In this document: one piece after another, positions 1-5,515 of the stretch
How the letters are laid out: every line of letters begins with the position of its first letter
How positions within the stretch are numbered: the first letter of the stretch is position 1
Assembly: GCA_023406985.1 (NCBI GenBank)
Contig: JAEXTK010000164.1
Coordinates: 1 to 6,933, forward strand
Reading direction: 5' to 3'
Length of the DNA: 6,933 bases
Source: Spirochaetota bacterium
Lineage (GTDB): Bacteria; Spirochaetota; Spirochaetia; Treponematales; Breznakiellaceae
Made by a program: the position numbers and the translations under genes
The notes under the pieces: generated by a model
What the model saw: the letters and a program-made list of their open reading frames with translations, nothing else
Told to the model about the DNA's origin: nothing
The model's database searches: none

Positions 1-95
1 GCCCGGTGTCGCGCCGCCACAAGCGGCGCCCCCGCAGGTGACGCCCCCGGTCAGGCCGACGGCAGCGCCGCGGCCGTTTCGGAAAGGAGTCCCGC
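1..95. other. Left edge: unresolved end of an upstream gene and leader of the next gene
   Basis: This stretch is too short to frame securely. One reading (frame beginning at base 3) gives a basic peptide ending RRHKRRPRR at a TGA at 39-41. All of its codons end in G or C, which suits the tail of an upstream gene followed by a 54-base gap. A second reading (frame beginning at base 1) stays open to a TGA at 97-99 and would overlap the ATG at 96 as ATGA, giving an Ala/Gly-rich tail. A perfect 7-bp GC stem with a 5-base loop lies at 11-29 but has no T-run after it. The purine-rich ribosome binding site of the next gene is at 81-89. Confidence 0.3.
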
Positions 96-989
96 ATGAT
101 ACCCGCGCGCGTCGAATACCGCATTCCCGGCCTCGGCACCGATGCCCGCCTCATCGTCTTCGCCTCGGTAGCCGCGGCGGGAATCGCGCTCCAGATCCTC
201 CTCCCCGCGGCGCTCGGCCTCGGCGCCCTCCTCATGGCTACGCCCCTCGTCCTCCTTTCGGCCAAACGGTGGACCAACAAGCCCGCCGACCTCGGGGAGG
301 AGGATTGGCAACCCGCCGGCTCCGCCGAGCTCGACCGCATCGCCGACGCCTTCCGGTCCGCGCGGAAGATCAAGATCCCGTTCTGGTACCGGCCCGGTTC
401 GGGCGTGCCGGCCACGGTCCTCCTCCTTGCGGCGAGCCTCTTCCTTTCGCCCTTCCGGCCCCGGGCGGCCCTCGTGACCTTCGACGCGGCCATCCTCCTC
501 ATCCCGGCGCTCCACTTCCTCCGCCTCCGGATCTGGGTCCCGAAGGACTTCGAGCTCGTCATGGCGGCCATCCAGGCCGCGCGCTCCGTCGACCTGCCGG
601 AAGGCATCCTCGTCACGCCCTACCTCCGGCTGGACCGCGACGCCGCGGGGCTCCGCATCCCGGAGGACGCGCGCCTCATGGTGGAGCCGCGCCGAAAACC
701 GGACGACCTCGTGGGCGTCCAGCTCCAGGCCGCCGTCAACGCCGGACCGAACGGTAAGGTCCCCTACCTCTACGCGGTGGTCATCACCCGGGGGCAAGGC
801 CCGTCCTGGCGCATCGCCGCCGCGATCCGGAAAGGCGGCTACGAGGTGGAGGCGGGCGGCGAGGGGGAGTACGGAACCGTCGTCATCCGGCAGGAGACCG
901 GGGGAGGCGGTTATCACACCACCGCGGAAGATTGCCGATACCTCATGCACGTCGTGCTCGAGGTACTCGATGCCCTGGCCGAGCGCTGA
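96..989 (+). CDS. Four-helix membrane protein of unknown function
   Basis: A 297-residue protein that I do not recognise as a named family. The start is well supported: GGAAAGGAG at 81-89 lies six bases before the ATG. Two hydrophobic segments at about residues 18-36 and 38-56 form a hairpin. A charged stretch of about 45 residues follows, then two more hydrophobic segments at about 104-120 and 124-143. The rest (about 150-297) is soluble, with alternating charged and beta-like stretches and a Gly-rich turn near residues 270-276. There is no cleavable signal peptide; the first helix is preceded by a short polar N-terminus. By the positive-inside rule the large C-terminal domain is probably cytoplasmic, because Arg and Lys flank helices 2 and 4. 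The esterase gene begins 23 bases after its stop, so the two are probably co-transcribed. A role in transport, sensing or envelope processes cannot be told from sequence. Confidence is high that the gene is real and low for any function. Confidence 0.85.
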   Translation: MIPARVEYRIPGLGTDARLIVFASVAAAGIALQILLPAALGLGALLMATPLVLLSAKRWTNKPADLGEEDWQPAGSAELDRIADAFRSARKIKIPFWYRPGSGVPATVLLLAASLFLSPFRPRAALVTFDAAILLIPALHFLRLRIWVPKDFELVMAAIQAARSVDLPEGILVTPYLRLDRDAAGLRIPEDARLMVEPRRKPDDLVGVQLQAAVNAGPNGKVPYLYAVVITRGQGPSWRIAAAIRKGGYEVEAGGEGEYGTVVIRQETGGGGYHTTAEDCRYLMHVVLEVLDALAER

Positions 990-1012
990 AATAATAGCCT
1001 GAGGAGAGTTCC

Positions 1013-2035
1013 ATGCCGCTCAACTTCGATATGCCCTTCGATTCGCTCGCCACGTACGCGGGGCGAAACCCCCGGCCCGACGACTTCGACGCGTACTGGG
1101 AGGCCGCCCTCGCGGAGCTCGAGCGTACGCCGAGCGACATCGAGCTCGTACCCGCCGCGGTGACTCCCCCCGCGGGCACGGGCGGGCGCGCTCCCTTCGC
1201 CGCGTACGAGGATCTCTGGTTCACGGGGATCGGCGGCGCACGGATCCACGCCAAGCTCGTCCGCCCGGTGGGCGAGGCCGCGGCCCGCTCGGCGGGGCGG
1301 AACGGGAAAGGGCCCGCCGTCCTCCAGTTCCACGGCTACGCGGGCGATTCGGGGGACTGGCAGTCCAAGCTCGGCTGGGCTGCCGCGGGATTCACGGTGG
1401 CCGCCCTCGATTGCCGCGGCCAGGGCGGCCTCTCGGAGGACAACCAGAGGACGCGGGGCAACACCCTCCACGGCCACATCGTGCGCGGTCTCGCGGACGC
1501 GCTCGCCGGAAAGCCGGAGGCGCTGCTCTACCGCGCGATCTTCCTGGACACCGTCCGCCTCGCGCGGATCGTGATGGGACTGGACGGGGTGGATCCGGAC
1601 CGCGTGGGCGCGATGGGCGGCAGCCAGGGCGGCGGGCTCACCATCGCCTGCGCGGCGCTCGAGGACCGCATCGCGCGGGCGGCGCCGGTCTTCCCCTTCC
1701 TCTCGGACTATCGGCGCGTCTGGGAGATGGACGAGGCCAAGAACGCGTACGAGGAGCTGCGGGATTGGTTCCGCCGCTTCGATCCGTTGCACGAACGGGA
1801 GGACGCGGCCTTTAGCGCCCTCGGCTACATCGACGTCCAGCACCTGGCCCCCCGCATCCGGGGCGAGGTGCTCATGGCGACCGGCCTCATGGACGAGATC
1901 TGCCCGCCGTCCACCCAGTTCGCCGCGTACAACAAGATCCCCGGGGCGAAGTCCCTCGTCGTCTATCCGGACTTCGGCCACGAGGGCCTGCCCGGCCTGG
2001 ACGACCGGATCCTCGCGTTCATGGGCGGCCTCTGA
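1013..2035 (+). CDS. Acetylxylan esterase / cephalosporin-C deacetylase (carbohydrate esterase family 7)
   Basis: A 340-residue alpha/beta hydrolase of the CE7 family, which removes acetyl groups from xylo-oligosaccharides and other small acetylated sugars and often also deacetylates cephalosporin C. The CE7 signature motifs appear in order: FHGYAG at 106-111 (Tyr109 matches the oxyanion-hole Tyr), RGQGG at 135-139, the nucleophile elbow GGSQGG at 202-207 (Ser204), GLMDE at 291-295 (catalytic Asp294) and GHE at 322-324 (catalytic His323). The N-terminal FDAYWE and the FTGIGGARIHAK stretch near residue 70 are also typical. Length is close to the family norm of about 320-330. No signal peptide is visible, so it should act in the cytoplasm on imported acetylated oligosaccharides, as known CE7 enzymes do. 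GAGGAG at 1001-1006 lies six bases before the ATG. It follows the membrane protein gene by 23 bases and may share its transcript. No sugar transporter or xylanase lies beside it in this window, so the natural substrate is open. Confidence 0.93.
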   Translation: MPLNFDMPFDSLATYAGRNPRPDDFDAYWEAALAELERTPSDIELVPAAVTPPAGTGGRAPFAAYEDLWFTGIGGARIHAKLVRPVGEAAARSAGRNGKGPAVLQFHGYAGDSGDWQSKLGWAAAGFTVAALDCRGQGGLSEDNQRTRGNTLHGHIVRGLADALAGKPEALLYRAIFLDTVRLARIVMGLDGVDPDRVGAMGGSQGGGLTIACAALEDRIARAAPVFPFLSDYRRVWEMDEAKNAYEELRDWFRRFDPLHEREDAAFSALGYIDVQHLAPRIRGEVLMATGLMDEICPPSTQFAAYNKIPGAKSLVVYPDFGHEGLPGLDDRILAFMGGL

Positions 2036-2092
2036 GGCCCGGCCGGCGGCGGGCCCGCGGACCGCGGCGGCCGGCTGCTTGCCGCGGCCGTC
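2036..2092 (+). terminator. GC-rich hairpins after the esterase gene, possible transcription end
   Basis: Two stems follow the esterase stop directly. The first pairs 2036-2041 with 2050-2055 (six G:C pairs, 8-base loop). The second pairs 2066-2075 with 2081-2092 around the loop TGCTT, with one G:T pair and a 2-base bulge at 2085-2086. Neither is followed by a T-run, so this is not a canonical intrinsic terminator. The location between a stop codon and a new promoter is what suggests a role in ending transcription or protecting the 3' end. In such GC-rich DNA, stems of this size also arise by chance. Confidence 0.3.
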
Positions 2093-2111
2093 CGCGCGGC
2101 CGTCCGCGCGG
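2084..2111 (+). repeat. 12-bp tandem repeat, about 2.3 copies
   Basis: The unit GCGGCCGTCCGC occurs at 2084-2095 and again without change at 2096-2107, followed by a partial GCGG at 2108-2111. It lies immediately upstream of the predicted -35 element of the cassette promoter, so it could be a regulator site repeated about one helical turn apart or a simple slippage product. It is not an obvious Crp-type palindrome. Confidence 0.7.
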
Positions 2112-2140
2112 TTGCCCAGGGAGGCCCGATCGACTACTAT
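2112..2140 (+). promoter_or_regulatory. Predicted sigma-70-type promoter of the glycosyltransferase cassette
   Basis: TTGCCC at 2112-2117 and TACTAT at 2135-2140 are separated by exactly 17 bases; each matches four of the six consensus positions. Transcription would begin near 2147, leaving a leader of about 50 bases before the GTG start at 2196. The leader is the most AT-rich part of the window (for example TAAATTCTTT at 2171-2180) and ends in a strong GGGGAGGG ribosome binding site at 2182-2189. Two identical CGATCG palindromes lie at 2127-2132 (in the spacer) and 2165-2170 (in the leader), 38 bases apart. The local drop in GC within an otherwise uniform GC-rich region supports a genuine regulatory region. 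Confidence 0.6.
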
Positions 2141-2195
2141 AGGGGGAGATGCATAGACCGAGAACGATCGTAAATTCTTTCGGGGAGGGCTGCGC

Positions 2196-3647
2196 GTGCG
2201 CGTCGCGTTGATGCATTACCATCTGCTCCGCGGCGGCGTGAGCTCCGTCCTGCGCCGCCAGGCGCGTTCGCTCGTGGAGGCCGGCGACGAGGTCCTCGTC
2301 ATCGCGGGCGAGGTTTCCGGCGACGACGAGGGCGCCGAGTTCGGGGGCGCGCCCCTCGCGATCGTGCCCGCGCTCCGCTACGACGGCCGGCGGGAGGATG
2401 CCGTTCCCGGGGACGCCGCCGGCAGGAAGGCGCTCGCCGAGCGCTTGGCCGGCGCCCTGGAGGACGCCATGCGCCGCCGGTGGGGGTCGATGGCCGACGT
2501 CATCCACGTCCACAATCCGCTCATCCGCAAGAATTCCCAGTTCGTGGAGGCCCTCCGCATCCTCGCGTCCCGCGGCGGACGCCTCTTCCTGCAGAATCAC
2601 GATTTCGCGGAGGATTTCCGGCCCGATGTGTACCTGGCGGACGAGGGCTATCCCGAGGATTGCCACTACGCCGCGATCAACGGCCGGGACCATTCCTTCC
2701 TGCGGAGGGCGGGGCTCGACCCCGCGGGAACCCACCTCCTCCCCAACGCGGTCGCGCCGATCGAGCCGGTCCTTTCCCTCCCGCGGACGCGCTACCTGTA
2801 TCCGGTCCGCGCCATCCGGCGCAAGAACATCGGCGAAGCCCTCCTCCTGTCCATGTTCATCCCCGCGGGCCGCACGGTCGCGCTCACGCTCGGCCCCGCG
2901 TCCGCGCGGGACGAGGAGACCTATCGCCGGTGGAAGGACGTCGCGCGGAGGCTCAACCTGCCCGTGGAATTCGAGCTGGGCGATTCGATGGCGCTCGGCC
3001 AGCTCATGGGCAGCGCGGTCTGCGCCATCACCACCTCCGTCAAGGAAGGCTTCGGCTTCTCCTTCCTGGAGCCGTGGACCGCGTCGAGGCCGACGATCGG
3101 CCGCCGCCTCGCGTACGTGTGCTCCGACTTCGAGCGCGAAGGCGTCGTCTTCGACAATACCTACGACTCGCTCGATATTCCGCTCGTCTACCTGCCCGCG
3201 CCGCTCCTGCGGCGCAAGCTCGAACATACCCTCCTGGAAGCCTATCGGGCCTTCCATCTTGCGGCGCCGTCCTACAGCCTCAAGATGCTCACGGACGACG
3301 TGTTCTCCCGCGACGTCTTCGATTTCGGGCGCCTCGACGAGGAGCTGCAGACCGACGTCCTGGAAACCCTCGCGTCCAACGGAGCGGCGCGGGAAGATAT
3401 CATGGAGGCCAATCCCTTCCTCGCCGGCCTCGCGTCCTGGGAGCCCGACGAGGTCCTCGTGGCGGCGAACCGGGAGCGCATCCTGGCCGCCTACGACGCG
3501 AACGCGGCCCTCGGCCGGCTCAAGGAAGCCTACCGCGCGGTCGTCGAGCACCCCGTGCGCCACCGCCTCTCCAAGGCCATCCTCCTGGAGCTCTTCCTGG
3601 ACCCGCTCAAGCTCTCCCTGGTCGGGGCCGGCCATGCCGAACGCTGA
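2196..3647 (+). CDS. Glycosyltransferase, GT-B fold, GT4-like, with long C-terminal extension
   Basis: A 483-residue retaining-type glycosyltransferase that should move a sugar from a nucleotide-sugar donor to an unknown acceptor in the cytoplasm. The N-terminal Rossmann half starts RVALMHYHLL and has the Gly-rich turn RGGVSS at 12-17. IHVHNP is at 103-108. PNAV at 183-186 marks the linker to the C-terminal half. YPVRAIRRKN at 202-211 supplies the Arg205/Lys210 pair expected to bind donor phosphates. KEGFGFSFLE at 283-292 holds the E-x7-E motif (Glu284, Glu292) that contacts the donor sugar. GT4 enzymes are usually about 350-400 residues; here about 140 mostly helical, charged residues follow residue 340. 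The GTG start is chosen because GGAGG at 2184-2188 lies seven bases upstream. ATG at 2211 has no such site and would remove the first beta strand. The gene heads a cassette, and its 3' end overlaps the HAD gene by 14 bases. The acceptor and the sugar cannot be read from the sequence. Confidence 0.9.
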   Translation: MRVALMHYHLLRGGVSSVLRRQARSLVEAGDEVLVIAGEVSGDDEGAEFGGAPLAIVPALRYDGRREDAVPGDAAGRKALAERLAGALEDAMRRRWGSMADVIHVHNPLIRKNSQFVEALRILASRGGRLFLQNHDFAEDFRPDVYLADEGYPEDCHYAAINGRDHSFLRRAGLDPAGTHLLPNAVAPIEPVLSLPRTRYLYPVRAIRRKNIGEALLLSMFIPAGRTVALTLGPASARDEETYRRWKDVARRLNLPVEFELGDSMALGQLMGSAVCAITTSVKEGFGFSFLEPWTASRPTIGRRLAYVCSDFEREGVVFDNTYDSLDIPLVYLPAPLLRRKLEHTLLEAYRAFHLAAPSYSLKMLTDDVFSRDVFDFGRLDEELQTDVLETLASNGAAREDIMEANPFLAGLASWEPDEVLVAANRERILAAYDANAALGRLKEAYRAVVEHPVRHRLSKAILLELFLDPLKLSLVGAGHAER

Positions 3648-4533
3648 CCGCTTCGTAGCTCTCATCCGCGACGCGGCGGTGGCCTTGCCCGAGCGGCCGG
3701 CGCCGCCTTTGGACGAGGCCTTCGCCGCCCGCCTCTTCCCCGACCGCCGGCCCTCCCTCGGCGGTATCCGGGCCGTGCTCCTGGACGTCTACGGTACGCT
3801 CTTCAGCTCGAGCGCGGGGGAGATCGGCGTCGGGACCGAGTACCGGAGGGGGAACCTGGACGGCCTGGCCGCCGAGTTCGCGGACGGCCTCACCGGCGAG
3901 GAACTCAAGGACTACTTCCGCGCCGCGGTGCAGGAGGAACACCTGCGCCTCTTCCCCACGACGCCGTACCCGGAGGTCCGCGTCGAGGAACTGTGGGCGC
4001 GGCTAAGCGGCCTCAAGGCGGGAGCCGATTGCCGGGAGCTCGCCCTCCGCTTCGAGCTCGCGGTGAATCCCGCCTACCCGGAGGAGGGCCTCGCGGACTG
4101 CCTCGCCGCCCTGCGCTCCGCGGGCATCGTCCTCGGCATCGTCTCCAACGCCCAGTTCTACACCCCGCTCCTCTTCCGCGCCTTCCTGGGAGGGCCGCCG
4201 GAGGAGCTCGGCTTTTCGCGGGACCTCCTCATCTATTCGTTCGAGGCGGGGGAGGCCAAGCCGTCTCCCGCACTCTTCGCCGCGGCCAGCGCGGCGCTCG
4301 CCGCTCGCGGCATAGCCCCCTCCGAAACGCTCTATCTGGGGAACGACATGCTCAACGACGTGTACGCGGCCCGCGGATCCGGGTTCGCGACCTGCCTCTT
4401 CGCCGGCGACGCGCGGTCGCTCCGCCTCCGGTCCGACAACCGGCTCTGCCGCGGACTCGCGCCGGACGCCGTGATCCGCCGCCTCGCCGACCTACGCGCG
4501 CTCGTGGGAGTTGAGGAAGCCGTCCGTGGATAG
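3634..4533 (+). CDS. HAD-superfamily hydrolase with dehalogenase-like motif I
   Basis: A 299-residue protein of the haloacid dehalogenase superfamily, whose members use an Asp nucleophile to hydrolyse phosphate esters or, more rarely, carbon-halogen bonds. Motif I is LLDVYGTLF at 49-57 with nucleophile Asp51. Motif II is VSNAQ at 170-174 (Ser171). Motif III is Lys209 in GEAKPSP. Motif IV is YLGNDMLND at 234-242 (Asp238 and Asp242). Residues about 60-150 form the helical C1-type cap. Residues 1-45 are an unassigned N-terminal extension. The position two after the nucleophile is Tyr53, as in 2-haloacid dehalogenases, instead of the phosphatase general acid/base Asp, while motif IV looks like that of metal-dependent phosphatases. 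The ATG at 3634 lies inside the end of the glycosyltransferase gene (14-base overlap) with only a weak upstream GGGG, which suggests translational coupling. The same frame stays open far upstream, but only as a shadow of that gene. Pairing with a glycosyltransferase suggests a sugar-phosphate substrate. That is inference. Confidence 0.88.
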   Translation: MPNADRFVALIRDAAVALPERPAPPLDEAFAARLFPDRRPSLGGIRAVLLDVYGTLFSSSAGEIGVGTEYRRGNLDGLAAEFADGLTGEELKDYFRAAVQEEHLRLFPTTPYPEVRVEELWARLSGLKAGADCRELALRFELAVNPAYPEEGLADCLAALRSAGIVLGIVSNAQFYTPLLFRAFLGGPPEELGFSRDLLIYSFEAGEAKPSPALFAAASAALAARGIAPSETLYLGNDMLNDVYAARGSGFATCLFAGDARSLRLRSDNRLCRGLAPDAVIRRLADLRALVGVEEAVRG

Positions 4534-5206
4534 GCGCGACCTCCTCTCCTTCTCGGTCTCCACGCTCTGCCGCGGCGTGGACGTGACCGACCTGGACAAG
4601 CTCCTCTCCGTCGTCGCGAGCAGGGTGGAGAGCTACGAGAAGGGCGCGATCGTCCTCCTCGCGGGGAGCCGCTACGACGCGCTCAGGATCATCTTGGAGG
4701 GGACGGTGAGCGCCGAGATGCACCATCCGAACGGCAAGGTGGTCACCATCGAGACCATCGAAGCGCCCGATCCCGTGGCGCCCGCCATCCTGTTCGCCCC
4801 GGCGCGGGCCCTCCCGGTCACCGTGGTCGCGGCCACCGATTGCCGGCTGCTCGCGCTGCCGCTGGAGACGGTCCTGGACCTCTGCCAGCGCGACCGGCGC
4901 TTCCTGCTCAACTTCCTCACCGAGATCGGCGGCAAGATCTCCCTGTTCGCGGAAAAATTCCGCCTCCTGGAATTCTCGAGCCTCCGCAAGCGCATCGCGG
5001 CCTACCTGGCCCCGCGCCTGGAAAACGACGCGCACACGCTCGCCTTCCCCAAGGAGAAGCTCGCCGAGTTCCTCTCGGTCGCCCGCCCGAGCTTGTCGCG
5101 CGAGCTGTCCGCCATGGCGTCGGAGGGCATCCTGGAGACGGAGGGCCGGCGCATCCGGGTGGTGGACGGTCGGCGCTTCCAGGCGATCCTGACCGGCGAC
5201 GAGTAG
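4526..5206 (+). CDS. Crp/Fnr-family transcriptional regulator with degenerate effector pocket
   Basis: A 226-residue protein with Crp/Fnr architecture. A cyclic-nucleotide-binding-like beta roll lies at about residues 12-115, a long dimerisation helix at about 117-147, and a C-terminal winged helix-turn-helix at about 150-215. In the last, KLAEFLSVARPSLSRELSAM (178-197) holds the turn and recognition helix. Nothing like the Crp phosphate-binding cassette (GE-L plus R-S/T-A) is present: the matching stretch reads APAILFAPARALPVTV. There is no Fnr-type cysteine cluster (cysteines only at 15, 106 and 120). It probably does not bind cAMP or carry an iron-sulfur cluster; the ligand is unknown. GTG at 4526 is preferred because GAGGAA at 4513-4518 is seven bases upstream. 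TTG at 4511 would add five residues but sits directly against its GGGAG. The start overlaps the HAD stop by eight bases, so it is likely co-translated and may regulate its own cassette. Confidence 0.9.
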   Translation: MDRRDLLSFSVSTLCRGVDVTDLDKLLSVVASRVESYEKGAIVLLAGSRYDALRIILEGTVSAEMHHPNGKVVTIETIEAPDPVAPAILFAPARALPVTVVAATDCRLLALPLETVLDLCQRDRRFLLNFLTEIGGKISLFAEKFRLLEFSSLRKRIAAYLAPRLENDAHTLAFPKEKLAEFLSVARPSLSRELSAMASEGILETEGRRIRVVDGRRFQAILTGDE

Positions 5207-5248
5207 GCAGGGATCAGGAATGCCCGCGCTTCTGCCGAGAATCGATAC

Positions 5249-5515
5249 GTGGTCTCCGCCGAATTGATCGACCTCATCAAGGACGTCCTCCTCTCGTGGG
5301 AAACGATCGCCGTGACCGTGGCGCTCGTGCTCTACTTGCAGCTCGTGTTCTACGTCGCGCGGCTGCGGAGGCGGAAGCCTTCCAAGCTCTTCGCGCGCAA
5401 GCCCAAGGCGCCGAAACCTCCCAAACCGCCGAAGAAGAGGCCGAAGGCCGAGGGGGAGGAAGAAGAGGAAGACGAGGAAGAGGCCGGCGAGGAAGACGAC
5501 GAACTTCAGCTCTGA
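5249..5515 (+). CDS. Small single-pass membrane protein with Lys/Pro-rich and acidic tail
   Basis: A protein of 88 residues, family not recognised. Residues 18-37 form one hydrophobic helix, followed at once by RLRRRK, which should anchor the C-terminus in the cytoplasm. Residues 43-66 are rich in Lys and Pro with KPP-type repeats. Residues 68-85 are nearly all Glu and Asp, so the tail is split into a basic and an acidic block and is probably disordered. The GTG at 5249 has only a weak GAGA (5237-5240) upstream; TTG at 5264 is an alternative. It lies in the same frame as the regulator gene, 42 bases after that gene's TAG, with no other usual start codon between. The end overlaps the convergent recQ gene by 10 bases. 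Frame-specific composition (a clear helix followed by a tail with consistent charge blocks) supports real coding. A function in holding or regulating a partner at the membrane is only a guess. Confidence 0.7.
   Translation: MVSAELIDLIKDVLLSWETIAVTVALVLYLQLVFYVARLRRRKPSKLFARKPKAPKPPKPPKKRPKAEGEEEEEDEEEAGEEDDELQL

Noticed and set aside
11..29. Perfect 7-bp GC hairpin as a terminator
   Set aside because: There is no T-run after it, and it may lie within coding sequence of the upstream gene; stems of this size are common by chance in DNA this GC-rich.
1411..1815. A 134-codon frame inside the esterase gene
   Set aside because: Arg/Gly/Pro-rich out-of-frame reading of a gene whose real frame has an intact catalytic triad.
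2158..2183. Stem in the leader pairing CCGA with TCGG and GAA with TTC next to the ribosome binding site, as a riboswitch or attenuator
   Set aside because: Only seven pairs with a bulge and a 10-base loop; no known riboswitch pattern is visible.
2211..2213. ATG at 2211 as the glycosyltransferase start
   Set aside because: It has no ribosome binding site at a suitable distance and would cut off the first beta strand of the Rossmann fold; GTG at 2196 is well placed.
2019..3665. A 548-codon open frame on the minus strand opposite the glycosyltransferase
   Set aside because: Its composition is Arg/Glu/Gly/Ala-rich without motifs, and it mirrors a gene with clear GT-B motifs. Similar long antisense frames at 51-950, 914-1981 and 4352-6124 are rejected for the same reason.
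4511..4525. TTG at 4511 as start of the Crp-like regulator
   Set aside because: GGGAG lies directly against it with no spacing, while GTG at 4526 has GAGGAA at a seven-base distance and needs only a short overlap with the HAD gene.
2398..4533. A 711-codon open frame on the plus strand covering most of the glycosyltransferase and all of the HAD gene
   Set aside because: Before 3634 it gives Ser/Arg/Pro-rich nonsense typical of a shifted frame of GC-rich coding DNA; recognisable HAD sequence begins only after the ATG at 3634.
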